A stretch of DNA of 39,098 bases from Bacteroides sp. CAG:144 (GCA_000434215.1 HF999723.1:1-39098), one strand, 5' to 3'. Shown: positions 9,309 to 18,461, numbered from the stretch's first letter. The notes: generated from the sequence alone by a model not told the origin. Program-made: numbers and translations.

Positions 9309-9411
9309 AACAACTATTATATACCCGCATCCCGACTGCCATTTTGACGGTATAAGGCAGATGTAATTCTTATCGCATATACATACTATAACACGTTTTA
9401 GGGCTATCGAG

Positions 9412-9442
9412 TTGCGACAAACAAGGATAAAAACTATCTTTG
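9412..9442 (+). promoter_or_regulatory. tgt promoter (TTG, 20 nt, TATCTTTG)
   Basis: TTG at 9412-9414 and TATCTTTG at 9435-9442 with a 20-nt spacer match the Bacteroidetes consensus. The expected transcript would start about 10 nt before the tgt ATG at 9460, giving a very short leader. Confidence 0.75.
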
Positions 9443-9459
9443 CATGGTATTTTTGATAT

Positions 9460-10590
9460 ATGGACTTCATTCTACAACATACCGACCCTCAAAGCCGGGC
9501 AAGAGCGGGGCTCATCACGACCGATCACGGACAAATCGAGACCCCTATATTCATGCCCGTGGGGACGGTCGGTTCGGTAAAAGCCGTTCATCTGCATGAA
9601 CTGCGAGACGACATCAAGGCTCAAATCATACTGGGAAATACCTACCACTTGTACCTCCGCCCCGGCCTCGACATACTCGAACGCGCCGGGGGGATCCACA
9701 AATTCAACGGTTGGGAGCGTCCTATATTGACCGATAGCGGAGGTTTTCAGGTCTTTTCGCTTTCCGGTATCCGGAAACTTACAGAAGAAGGCGTACAATT
9801 CCGCTCGCATATAGACGGATCGAAACATCTCTTTACTCCGGAAAATGTCGTCGATACACAACGTATCATCGGTGCGGACATCATCATGGCCCTCGACGAA
9901 TGTACACCGGGCGATGCCGACTATACCTATGCCCGTAAATCGTTGTCGCTTACACAACGATGGCTCGAACGCGGCTGGAAACACATGAACGAAACCGAAG
10001 GGAAATACGGTTACAAACAGGCATTCTTCCCTATTGTACAAGGCTGCGTGTATCCCGAGCTTCGACGAGAAGCCGCCCGCCACGTGGCCGAATTGGGAGC
10101 CGACGGAAATGCGATCGGCGGTCTGGCTGTGGGAGAACCGACCGAAAAAATGTATGAAATGATAGAGGTCGTAAACGAAATACTCCCTATGGACAAGCCC
10201 CGTTATCTGATGGGTGTCGGTACACCGGCAAACATACTCGAAGCCATAGAAAGAGGCGTGGATATGTTTGACTGCGTAATGCCTACCCGTAACGGACGCA
10301 ACGGTATGCTTTTCACCCGCAATGGTATCATGAACATGAGAAACCGAAAGTGGGCCGATGACTTCTCTCCCATCGACGAAGGCGGTGCATCTTATGTCGA
10401 CGAGCAATATTCCCGGGCCTACTTGCGCCACCTTTTCATCGCAGATGAATTGCTGGCGTTGCAAATCGCCTCGATACACAATCTGGCATTCTACCTATGG
10501 CTCGTAAAAGAAGCTCGCCGGCATATCATCGAGGGAGACTTTTCGCGATGGAAGAAAGAAATGGTCGCACGTGTAACTCAACGATTGTAA
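9460..10590 (+). CDS. tgt: tRNA-guanine transglycosylase (TGT)
   Basis: Exchanges guanine 34 in GUN anticodons for the queuosine precursor preQ1. The 376 residues carry the catalytic Asp pair: D92 in LTDSGGFQVFSL and D271 in DMFDCVMPTRNGRNG, plus the bacterial GGLAVGEP loop. The C-terminal zinc site is changed: aligned to the usual CxCxxC...H, the cysteine positions are G309, S311 and D314, while the His (H340, in ASIHN) remains. The surrounding fold sequence (DDFSPID, YSRAYLRHL) is kept, so this is not a misread gene. It is followed 13 nt later by the broken lptF/G gene, with which it is probably co-transcribed from the promoter at 9412-9442. Confidence 0.95.
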   Translation: MDFILQHTDPQSRARAGLITTDHGQIETPIFMPVGTVGSVKAVHLHELRDDIKAQIILGNTYHLYLRPGLDILERAGGIHKFNGWERPILTDSGGFQVFSLSGIRKLTEEGVQFRSHIDGSKHLFTPENVVDTQRIIGADIIMALDECTPGDADYTYARKSLSLTQRWLERGWKHMNETEGKYGYKQAFFPIVQGCVYPELRREAARHVAELGADGNAIGGLAVGEPTEKMYEMIEVVNEILPMDKPRYLMGVGTPANILEAIERGVDMFDCVMPTRNGRNGMLFTRNGIMNMRNRKWADDFSPIDEGGASYVDEQYSRAYLRHLFIADELLALQIASIHNLAFYLWLVKEARRHIIEGDFSRWKKEMVARVTQRL

Positions 10591-10603
10591 TGTCCGACAA
10601 AGT

Positions 10604-11672
10604 ATGATAAAGAAAATCGACCTCTATATTATCAAAAAATTCTTGGGGACTTACGTCTTTGCCATCGCTTTGATTATCTCTATCGTCGTGGTATTCGATG
10701 TCAACGAAAAACTCGATGCCCTCTTGAAAGCCCCTCTCAAAGCTACTGTATTTGACTACTACCTCAACTTCATACCCTACTTTGTCAGCCTTTTCAGTCC
10801 CCTATTCACTTTCATTTCGGTCATTTTCTTTACATCGAAGCTCGCCGACAATTCCGAAATCATCGCCATGTTGGCAAGCGGCATCAGTTTCAAGCGTCTG
10901 TTGGTTCCCTACATGGTTTCGGCCGGTATCATCGCAGGTGTTAATTTTTATCTCAACAGTTATATTATTCCCCCGGCAACGTCCACCCGAATCGAATTCC
11001 AAAACACATACGTAAAAAACAAAAAAGTAGATTACGCGAGCAACATACAACTACAAGTAGAACCCGGCGTCATCGCTTACATAAACCGATACGATAACCG
11101 TACCAAAACCGGATACCGTTTTTCTCTCGAAAAATTTGAAGGGAAAATACTGAAATCAAGGCTTACGGCACAATCGGTTACCTATGACGAAAATTACCAT
11201 TGGGTCGTAAAGAATTATGTCATACGGGATTTTGACGGTATGAACGAATACCTTTCCCGCGGTTCGCAGCTCGATACGCTAATCAGTATAGAACCATCGG
11301 ATTTTCTGATTTCCAAATATGACAGCGAATTGATGACCACCCTGAACTAAAAACATATATCGACCGCCAGAAACAACGAGGCGTGGCCAACATCATCGGA
11401 TTCGAAATCGAATACCACCGCCGATTTGCCAATACGGCCGCGGCTTTTATTCTTACGCTCATCGGTATGTCTCTTTCATCTCGTAAAGTAAAAGGGGGAA
11501 TGGGTTTCAATATCGCAATGGGACTATTGCTCAGTTTCTCTTATATTCTATTCGACATGGTCTCGTCGACTTTCGCCATATCGGGAGCGACATCACCGCA
11601 AATAGCCGTCTGGATTCCCCACATACTATACGCTTTATCGCTATCGGCCTTTACTTCAAAGCCCCGAAATAA
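10604..11672 (+). pseudogene. LptF/LptG-family LPS export permease with two frameshifts
   Basis: Membrane permease of the LptB2FG complex that extracts lipopolysaccharide from the inner membrane. The frame from 10604 codes for 248 residues with the family N-terminus (IDLYIIKKFLGTY, then membrane segments and the periplasmic domain) and stops at 11348-11350. Homology resumes at once in another frame (YIDRQKQRGVANIIGFEIEYHRRFA, quoted here as IDRQKQRGVAN and FEIEYHRRFA), as if one C were missing from the CCC at 11340-11342. Near the end a second shift at the TTT of 11634-11636 is needed to reach the family C-terminus IAIGLYFKAPK and a stop at 11670-11672. Repaired, it would be 356 residues, the usual length. 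Either a decayed gene or two homopolymer sequencing errors; the function is normally essential, which favours errors. Confidence 0.85.
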
Positions 11673-11675
11673 GTA

Positions 11676-12617
11676 CTATATTAATTTCTTCAACAAATTC
11701 GTCATTTTGTACATGAATCTATATCCTCCCATACAAGAGATATAATAAACACACTTGAAGTAGAGTCGTTCTTTTCGAAGGCAAAGGATGTAAGGACGCA
11801 AAAATCCATATCGTTTTTTGAATTCTCCCGAGGAATATATGCCCGATCTGAATGCCCGTTTAAGAATCAGAACAGACATACTGGGACGGAATAAATCCAA
11901 TATATCGGAATATTCAATCAACAATTTCTCCAAACCATAATAAAGTTCCAAATCTTTATCTAAAATCCCGGCAGAAAGACGTTTTCCCATAGAATCAGAA
12001 TTAAAATCGAGGATATAATGATAAAAAGCTTGTGGGACATACGATATGACAGGATTTTTCAATAAAAGACAAATATTCACATACAAATCTTCGCAATAAT
12101 TTATTCCCGTGGGATAATGCACATCCGTCCCATACAAAGTACGACGTACCAATTTATTACAACAACTTCCATGTAAACGGATAAACAAATCTTTTATCAC
12201 AGCATGGGCACTAAGAGAGGATGGCTCCTGCCTTACATAAGATTGTCCTGTACTATCGTTTGTAAAGAAATCGCAAATTACCATATCCGCAGCTTCCTCT
12301 TGTGCCTTATTATACAAAACCTCCAACATGGTCGGCTCAACCCAATCATCAGGGTCTGCATGAATGATATATTCTCCCCGGGCTTGACATAAACCATACT
12401 CCCTGGCACTACTAACTCCACCATTTTCTTTATGGAATGCCCTAACCCGAGAATCCCGCTCCGCATAAACATCGCATATCATTCCGGAGGAATCGGGACT
12501 TCCGTCATCAATTAACAACAATTCAAAATCTGTAAATGTCTGTGCCAACAAACTATCAATACAACGGCTTAAACAAGCTTCGACTTTATACACAGCAACA
12601 ATTATAGAAATCGTCAT
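11676..12617 (-). CDS. Family 2 glycosyltransferase
   Basis: GT-A fold sugar transferase, 313 residues, cytoplasmic face of the membrane. The N-terminal catalytic domain starts MTISIIVAVYKVEACLSRC and has the nucleotide-sugar DDG at 37-39 (LLIDDGSPDSSG) and the metal-binding DPDD at 88-91 (HADPDDWVE). The later half (CNKLVRRTLY, CEDLYVN) is typical of WcaA-like enzymes adding a hexose to a capsule or O-antigen unit. Donor and acceptor are unknown. It follows the flippase gene by 75 nt and has its own promoter at 12637-12667. Its 3' end nearly touches the end of the convergent lptF/G gene. Base composition seems richer in A/T than in neighbouring housekeeping genes, which may reflect transfer. 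Confidence 0.9.
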   Translation of the reverse strand: MTISIIVAVYKVEACLSRCIDSLLAQTFTDFELLLIDDGSPDSSGMICDVYAERDSRVRAFHKENGGVSSAREYGLCQARGEYIIHADPDDWVEPTMLEVLYNKAQEEAADMVICDFFTNDSTGQSYVRQEPSSLSAHAVIKDLFIRLHGSCCNKLVRRTLYGTDVHYPTGINYCEDLYVNICLLLKNPVISYVPQAFYHYILDFNSDSMGKRLSAGILDKDLELYYGLEKLLIEYSDILDLFRPSMSVLILKRAFRSGIYSSGEFKKRYGFLRPYILCLRKERLYFKCVYYISCMGGYRFMYKMTNLLKKLI

Positions 12618-12636
12618 AATTCCATATATTTACACA

Positions 12637-12667
12637 CAAAAATAGGAATAATGTAAAAGAATACCAA
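12637..12667 (-). promoter_or_regulatory. Promoter of the GT2 glycosyltransferase gene
   Basis: Minus-strand TTG (12665-12667), 20-nt spacer and TATTTTTG (12637-12644) fit the Bacteroidetes consensus; 19 nt before the ATG at 12617. The gene can thus be expressed apart from the upstream flippase. Confidence 0.65.
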
Positions 12668-12692
12668 TAAAACTACACCAAGAAAGCATTGG

Positions 12693-14225
12693 TCACTTTC
12701 TTTTCAAAGAAAGGGTTTGTCTTACCTTTTGTATCAAAAACAAGCGCTCACTTTTAGATAATCCTATAATATACACGAGCAACATTATTACACAATCACC
12801 CGCCAAAGATGAATACACAAATGACCCCAAATCAGGTTCCGGTTTATAAAAGAAAAACAAGACGACAAGGATTGTCGCAATCAGAGAAAGAGGAACAATG
12901 ACAATTTTTAAATAATGAGATGTACTCAACCCGATAAGAGGCAGTATAAAACGTACTCGCAACATTTGTGTAAATAATTCTACACATAAATAAACCCCAA
13001 ATACCGACTCGGGGGCAGCCACACCACTTTTCAATATAAGATAAGAAATCGGAACAATCATCAACAACGAACAACTCTCGATAATCTGAACTTTACGGAT
13101 TCTTCCCGTAGCGTGAAGAGATGTAAGTACAGAACCCTTCAACGATTCTATTGTCGAAATAACAAGGGTAAGCCGAACAAAAGCCACTGTATATTGAGGA
13201 ACATTCCCCAACCATAAGCCCAATATATACTCAGCATTTATAATGATAGGGAAACTAAGTAACAGCATCAAAAAGAAGGCATATTTTGAACTATATAGTA
13301 CCAACTTATGCATATAATCAAGATTATTAGCAGCATAAGATTTCGTAATCTGGGGATTCAACGCCATCTGAAAGTTCGTTACAAATCGGGTTACTGCACT
13401 TTGTACTTGTACCGATACCCCTCGAGCGGCATTGACCACCGGTCCGAAAAAAATATTCAACAAAATATTCAAACCCTGCGTATAACCGACAATCGCCAAA
13501 TGGCCCAATGAAGTCCAACCCGAATAGGCAAACATTTCTTTAAGCCGATGTTTCTCGTATCTCAACGGGGCTCTACTTTCAGGGAAATTCCGGCGACAAT
13601 ACATTGAATAACACAGTCGGACAATAAGCTGCAGGAATAGTAAAAGCGCTGCATAAACAATAAGTTTATCCCAAGTTGTCCATTGTATAAGATAGGCAAT
13701 GGACAATCTCGAAACTGCCTCGAATATAGAAATGTAGGCAAACGCTTTCATCTGTTCATGCGCAATGATCAAGGCATTATACGGAGCACTAAGTATCAAT
13801 ACCATAGATGTCGCCACCGAACACTGATATACCCAAAAGGCGGCCGTCATTCTCTCTGCCGGAATAACAAGTTTATTCAACAACAGCCATAGTCCCAACG
13901 TCTCGGCCAATATAAAAATAATGACGGCCAAAAGAATCTGGATAAGGCGTGTTGTGCTTACAACACATCGTAACTCGGCTTTATCTCCTCCCCCGAGAGC
14001 GACCGTAATATATCTCGAAGAAGTTCCCGCCATAGAATCGGAGACAAACGAAAATATGGCAATTATCCCACCGACAACATTAAACAAGCCGAAATCGACA
14101 TCGCCCAATGCACGCAATATCACTCGAGAAGTAAAAAGGCTTACCCCCATAATAAATATCATTCTCAGGTATAAGAAGAATGTATTACGAGCTATGCGTT
14201 TATTATTTTCGAGCTGAGTATCCAT
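12693..14225 (-). CDS. Wzx-like polysaccharide flippase (MOP superfamily)
   Basis: Inner-membrane lipid-linked oligosaccharide flippase, 510 residues with about 12-14 hydrophobic segments. The opening NTFFLYLRMIFIMGVSLFTSR, seen here as FLYLRMIF and LFTSRVIL, followed by ALGDVDFGLFNVVGG, is characteristic of the Bacteroidetes polysaccharide biosynthesis proteins related to Wzx/RfbX. It would carry undecaprenyl-linked glycan to the periplasmic side. The gene starts 34 nt after the DUF368 gene with no promoter in the gap, so it is probably co-transcribed with it. No priming transferase, polymerase or ligase gene is near, so the glycan it moves is unknown. It could also handle teichuronic-like or exopolysaccharide units. 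Confidence 0.88.
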   Translation of the reverse strand: MDTQLENNKRIARNTFFLYLRMIFIMGVSLFTSRVILRALGDVDFGLFNVVGGIIAIFSFVSDSMAGTSSRYITVALGGGDKAELRCVVSTTRLIQILLAVIIFILAETLGLWLLLNKLVIPAERMTAAFWVYQCSVATSMVLILSAPYNALIIAHEQMKAFAYISIFEAVSRLSIAYLIQWTTWDKLIVYAALLLFLQLIVRLCYSMYCRRNFPESRAPLRYEKHRLKEMFAYSGWTSLGHLAIVGYTQGLNILLNIFFGPVVNAARGVSVQVQSAVTRFVTNFQMALNPQITKSYAANNLDYMHKLVLYSSKYAFFLMLLLSFPIIINAEYILGLWLGNVPQYTVAFVRLTLVISTIESLKGSVLTSLHATGRIRKVQIIESCSLLMIVPISYLILKSGVAAPESVFGVYLCVELFTQMLRVRFILPLIGLSTSHYLKIVIVPLSLIATILVVLFFFYKPEPDLGSFVYSSLAGDCVIMLLVYIIGLSKSERLFLIQKVRQTLSLKRK

Positions 14226-14259
14226 TCGGTAATCGATATGTGGCCTCTTATTTGAAATC

Positions 14260-15171
14260 TTATTTTACTTTTTTTGCCGACAATTTTTCCAAAACATAAA
14301 CGAGTACAAAGCCGACAACCATCAATATGATACCTTCTACCAAATACTCATTAGGCAAAATATTATTTTCTACCAAAGGTTTTACTTCTCCATGTGTATC
14401 GGTATAGGTCTCCACTACCTCTTTCCACGGCCAAACTTTGTTTAAGGAGCCCAACATAAAACCGGTCAAGACCGACAAAGTAATATTCCGGAAATGCTTC
14501 AACGCATACGATAACACCCGAGAAAAACTTGTAATGCCCAACAATGCGCCGAACGCAAATACACCGAGAACAATCAAATCGAGTTTATTGACGGCCTCCA
14601 TGATATAAAAATACTTACCCAACAATACCAAAATGAAACTGCCCGATATTCCAGGCAATATCATGGCACAAATGGCAATAGCTCCACAGAGAAAAATAAA
14701 GAGCAGACTCGTCGATGTCTCGGCCGGCGTAGCAATCGTAATATAATAAGCGATTACGACTCCGGCGATAAAACCTAATATCGTTTTCCAGTTCCTCTCT
14801 TTGATGTCTTTTGAAACAAACCATGTAGATGCCAGCACCAATCCAAAAAAGAACGACCAAACAAGAACAGGTTCATTTGTCAACAAATAAGTCATCAATT
14901 TAGCCAAAGATAATATACTGACCGCGATACCGAATAACAAGGATAATAAAAAATTGGCATTGATGGCTTTCCAAAAAGCTGTGATTTTACCCGTAAACAA
15001 TAGTTTCAACGAGTGCATATTAATACTCTTGATCGAATCGATCAACTCATCATAGATGCCGACGATAAAAGCAATCGTCCCCCCCGATACACCGGGAACT
15101 ACATCGGCTGCCCCCATACCCATTCCTTTAAGCATTAAAAGCGTATAATCCTTTGCACTCCGTTTTTCCAT
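14260..15171 (-). CDS. DUF368 undecaprenyl-phosphate transporter (PopT-like)
   Basis: Polytopic membrane protein of 303 residues in the DUF368 family; members have been shown to return undecaprenyl phosphate to the cytoplasmic leaflet (PopT). The N-terminal signature KGMGMGAADVVPGVSGGT and the second, related motif LPGISGSF near residue 172 mark the two family repeats; eight or so hydrophobic segments follow, and the C-terminus is LEKLSAKKVK. It starts 11 nt after the TPR gene and is followed by the flippase, both on the same strand. A lipid-carrier recycler next to a flippase that uses the same carrier makes functional sense, but the operon is inferred from spacing only. Confidence 0.88.
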   Translation of the reverse strand: MEKRSAKDYTLLMLKGMGMGAADVVPGVSGGTIAFIVGIYDELIDSIKSINMHSLKLLFTGKITAFWKAINANFLLSLLFGIAVSILSLAKLMTYLLTNEPVLVWSFFFGLVLASTWFVSKDIKERNWKTILGFIAGVVIAYYITIATPAETSTSLLFIFLCGAIAICAMILPGISGSFILVLLGKYFYIMEAVNKLDLIVLGVFAFGALLGITSFSRVLSYALKHFRNITLSVLTGFMLGSLNKVWPWKEVVETYTDTHGEVKPLVENNILPNEYLVEGIILMVVGFVLVYVLEKLSAKKVK

Positions 15172-15182
15172 AAAATCCTATG

Positions 15183-16628
15183 TTATAAATTCGTATTCAA
15201 ATTTTTTCCCAATTCATCTCTCAAAAGATCCATAATGTGAGCAAGAGACTCGATACGGCTCCGATTCTCATCATCTAAGTTATTCAATATCTCAGGGTCG
15301 TTCATAAGCGACTCTATCCTATCGGCAAGATGCATCGCTTCCTCGACATCGCCATATTTAAAATGCGCCAATGCCAAACTCAATAACATCTCTACATCGG
15401 TATGATGCATATATTCAACGGCTCGTGTATAATATTCGATAGCCTCATGGCAATAACGGGTTCTGTTTTCACCGTCGGACGACAAAGCAAGCCGCTCCAT
15501 AATTTGAGCCAGATTTTTACACGCATATGCATTCTCGGGATCAAGAGTCAAAACCAAACGAAATTGTTTTTCGGCTGCTTCCAACTTATTCTCCGACATA
15601 TCTATCTCCCCGACAAACATCATGGCATCGACATGATAGGCATCGGCTTCGAGTGCTTTCGTCAACGCATCGCGCGTATTGGAAATATCATTCAGGCTAT
15701 AATAATTGGTTGCCAACTGATAATAAAAGTCGGCATTGGGATAGTCGGCATATTTTATGGCGAGCAATAGCGAATTTACGGCTTTCTCATACAACTCCAT
15801 GTGCGAATAACAAGCCGCCAACATAGCATGTGCCAGACTTTTGTCCTGAGCCGTATCTATTACCTCATCGAAGAGGTGCATCGCCGCCTGAAAATCTCCT
15901 TTATCATACAGGCAACAGCCTTTCGAAATCATCGTTTCGACGTTGTTTTCATCGATAGCCAAAGCGAAATCACACGCCTCGATAGCCTCATCGTATTTTC
16001 CCCTCAAGGCCAATAATCGGGCCAAATCGAACCAGTCTGCATGAGAATATGGGTCTTTATCGAGCAACTTATTATATATGGCGATCGCCTCGTCATTCTT
16101 CTGCTGATCTTCATAAATATGAGCCAATTCCCGCATAAGGGCATCTTTGTCTTTCGGCAATCGTCGACATGCCTCATCTATGAAAGAGAATGCTTCGGAA
16201 AAGCAATCATAGTCGAGAAAAAGATCTATAACGTCGAGACATATTTCCAAAGAAAGTTCATCGGAATCGAGCAAGTCGTCGATATACGCCATAGCACGCA
16301 CAAAATCCGAACGAATCAATGCAATCTCCGTTTGAATAAGAAGAGCATCGGCTGTATGGCTATGTATCTCATCGATTTGACGTTCTGCCTCATCGATACG
16401 ATCAAGACACAACAAATATCCGGCCCGGCGCACCAATAAATCGATGTTTCCCGGGTGCAATTCCAATCCGTATTCAATAACGCCGAGCGCATCTCGATAT
16501 TGCTCCGAGAGTTCATATTCATAAGCAATATCCTCTATATCTTCTGCATCGAAATAACGGCGTTCGCCGCAACGGAGCATATCCTCGTAACGACGTATCA
16601 AATCGGAATTGATGTCTTCATTATCCAT
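15183..16628 (-). CDS. TPR-repeat protein
   Basis: A 481-residue, acidic, soluble protein made almost wholly of tetratricopeptide repeats; clear units include YRDALGVIEYGLELHPGN, DEAIAIYNKLLDKDPYS, YDEAIEACDFALAIDENN and AAEKQFRLVLTLDPENA. No signal peptide or catalytic domain. Such proteins act as protein-protein scaffolds. The frame is open to 16691, but the ATG at 16628 (MDNEDINSDLIRRYED) avoids running into the hairpin at 16649-16688. It lies 81 nt downstream of glnS and 11 nt upstream of the DUF368 gene; the pairing suggests, but does not show, a role in envelope assembly. Confidence 0.85.
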   Translation of the reverse strand: MDNEDINSDLIRRYEDMLRCGERRYFDAEDIEDIAYEYELSEQYRDALGVIEYGLELHPGNIDLLVRRAGYLLCLDRIDEAERQIDEIHSHTADALLIQTEIALIRSDFVRAMAYIDDLLDSDELSLEICLDVIDLFLDYDCFSEAFSFIDEACRRLPKDKDALMRELAHIYEDQQKNDEAIAIYNKLLDKDPYSHADWFDLARLLALRGKYDEAIEACDFALAIDENNVETMISKGCCLYDKGDFQAAMHLFDEVIDTAQDKSLAHAMLAACYSHMELYEKAVNSLLLAIKYADYPNADFYYQLATNYYSLNDISNTRDALTKALEADAYHVDAMMFVGEIDMSENKLEAAEKQFRLVLTLDPENAYACKNLAQIMERLALSSDGENRTRYCHEAIEYYTRAVEYMHHTDVEMLLSLALAHFKYGDVEEAMHLADRIESLMNDPEILNNLDDENRSRIESLAHIMDLLRDELGKNLNTNL

Positions 16629-16648
16629 AAAACCGTTTTTTAAGACAA

Positions 16649-16688
16649 TACCGGAGTAAAGCGAAACCCATTCCGCGTTACTCCGGTA
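16649..16688 (-). terminator. Hairpin between glnS and the TPR gene, possible terminator or attenuator
   Basis: An 11-bp perfect stem (16649-16659 with 16678-16688), extended inside by three further base pairs, lies 21 nt after the glnS stop codon. The sequence after it on the minus strand is only weakly T-rich, so termination may be partial and the TPR-DUF368-flippase genes may be read through from glnS. Confidence 0.5.
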
Positions 16689-16709
16689 CACAATTGGCTT
16701 ATATCAATT

Positions 16710-18413
16710 TCAACGCTTATCTTTTATTTTCTCCCAACTATCTTTCAAAGACACGGTGCGATTGAAGACCAAATGCTCCCGGGTCGTATCGGGATCTACC
16801 GAAAAATAGCCGATACGCTGGAACTGATAGTGGTCTCCCACTTTTGCCGTCTCTGCCAAATACGGCTCGATATAGGCTTTGACAACCGACAAAGAATCGG
16901 GATTCAACAACTCCCTGAAATCGGTATCCTTTTCTTCGGCCGGATTCTCTACCATGAAAAGACGATCGTACATACGCACTTCGGCTTCAACGGCATAACG
17001 TGCCGAAACCCAATGCAGCGTACCTTTCACTTTCCGATTGCTTTCGGGCATTCCGCTACGCGTCTCAGGATCGTATTCGCAATATACCTCCTCGATTTCA
17101 CCGGAGGCATTCTTTTTACAGCCTGTGCATTTTACTATGTACGCCGATTTGAGACGGACTTCCTGACCGGGTGTCATACGGAAATATTTCTTGGGTGGAT
17201 TCTCCATGAAATCTTCCCGTTCGATATAAAGTTCCCTTGTAAAAGGCATCGAATGCACGCCAGCCTCAGGTTTCTCGGGATTATTCTCCGCATCGAGATA
17301 TTCGACCTTATCTTCGGGATAATTGGTTATAATAAGTTTGACCGGATTCACTACGGCAGCCACCCGATTGGCATTCTTATTAAGGTCTTCCCGAATGCTA
17401 TGTTCGAGCAATGCGACATCGATAAGACCGTCGAATTTGGTATACCCTATCTTATTTACAAAATTGCGTATCGACTCGGGTGTATATCCGCGACGACGCA
17501 ACCCGCACAGAGTCGGCATACGGGGATCGTCCCAGCCCGAAACGAGTTTTTCCTGAACCAACTGTAAAAGTTTACGTTTACTCATCACGGTATAAGTAAG
17601 GTTCAGACGGTTGAACTCAATCTGTCGAGGACAATAACTGTCATCGGCCAAGAATTTCACAAACCACTCATATAAAGGTCTATGCACCTCAAACTCCAAT
17701 GTACAAATAGAATGGGTAACCCCCTCGAAATAATCCGATTGCCCATGCGCAAAATCGTACATGGGATATACATTCCACTTCGTACCCGTACGATGGTGCG
17801 GGTGTTTTATAATCCGATACATAATCGGGTCGCGCATGTGCATATTAGGAGAAGCCATATCGATTTTCGCCCGCAATACCATCGCGCCTTCTTCAAATTC
17901 GCCCTTATTCATGCGCTCGAACAAATCGAGATTTTCTTCTACGGGACGATCGCGATACGGGCTACTTACTCCGGATTGTGTAGGTGTTCCCTTTTGCTGG
18001 GCGATTTGTTCCGAGGTTTGCTCATCTACATAAGCATATCCCTCCTTTATCATACGCAATGCCAAATCATACAACTTCGGGAAATAATCCGATGCATAGT
18101 AAAGACGATCTCCCCAGTCAAAGCCCAGCCAGTGAATATCTTCCATAATAGAATCGACATATTCCACATCTTCCCGGGCCGGATTAGTATCGTCAAAACG
18201 CAAATTACATGTTCCTCCATATTTCGCGGCAATCCCGAAATCCATGCAAATAGCCTTTGCATGACCTATATGCAAATAGCCGTTAGGCTCGGGCGGAAAC
18301 CGAGTATTCAAACGCCCGCCGTTTTTACCGGCAGCCAAATCGGCCTCGACAGCCATTTCTATAAAATTCAGGCTTTTCTTTTCTTCTTCATTGTGTTCTG
18401 CTACGTGTGTCAT
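16710..18413 (-). CDS. glnS: Glutamine--tRNA ligase
   Basis: Class I synthetase that charges tRNA-Gln directly. The 567 residues begin with RFPPEPNGYLHIGHAK, with HIGH at 48-51, and carry the second ATP motif as VMSKRKLLQ in the middle of the protein, followed by the two beta-barrel anticodon domains ending VSLKDSWEKIKDKR. Length agrees with the family. The frame opens at a TTG (18419), but the ATG at 18413 (MTHVAEHNEE) is preferred because a -7 element sits about 50 nt upstream. Direct glutaminylation means the cell need not rely on the GatCAB route for this tRNA. First gene of a minus-strand series leading to the TPR and envelope genes. Confidence 0.96.
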   Translation of the reverse strand: MTHVAEHNEEEKKSLNFIEMAVEADLAAGKNGGRLNTRFPPEPNGYLHIGHAKAICMDFGIAAKYGGTCNLRFDDTNPAREDVEYVDSIMEDIHWLGFDWGDRLYYASDYFPKLYDLALRMIKEGYAYVDEQTSEQIAQQKGTPTQSGVSSPYRDRPVEENLDLFERMNKGEFEEGAMVLRAKIDMASPNMHMRDPIMYRIIKHPHHRTGTKWNVYPMYDFAHGQSDYFEGVTHSICTLEFEVHRPLYEWFVKFLADDSYCPRQIEFNRLNLTYTVMSKRKLLQLVQEKLVSGWDDPRMPTLCGLRRRGYTPESIRNFVNKIGYTKFDGLIDVALLEHSIREDLNKNANRVAAVVNPVKLIITNYPEDKVEYLDAENNPEKPEAGVHSMPFTRELYIEREDFMENPPKKYFRMTPGQEVRLKSAYIVKCTGCKKNASGEIEEVYCEYDPETRSGMPESNRKVKGTLHWVSARYAVEAEVRMYDRLFMVENPAEEKDTDFRELLNPDSLSVVKAYIEPYLAETAKVGDHYQFQRIGYFSVDPDTTREHLVFNRTVSLKDSWEKIKDKR

Positions 18414-18461
18414 AGTCAAAGTTTTTCTACTTGCAGATATACTTCCTTAATTTGTTAGCGG

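Noticed and set aside
9145..9342. Small minus-strand gene in the clpB/tgt gap
   Set aside because: Overlaps the clpB start and leader, including its ribosome binding site; no homology or composition support.
9472..10479. Long minus-strand frame of 335 codons opposite tgt
   Set aside because: Antisense shadow of tgt, which is unmistakable in the other strand; no promoter or ribosome site.
11334..11350. Programmed ribosomal frameshift in lptF/G
   Set aside because: No slippery heptamer or downstream structure is evident, and two independent shifts would be needed; mutation or sequencing error is simpler.
11383..11745. Separate small membrane protein gene downstream of lptF/G
   Set aside because: Its N-terminal part is the continuation of the LptF/G family after a frameshift, and its last residues run in a wrong frame past the real stop into the convergent glycosyltransferase gene.
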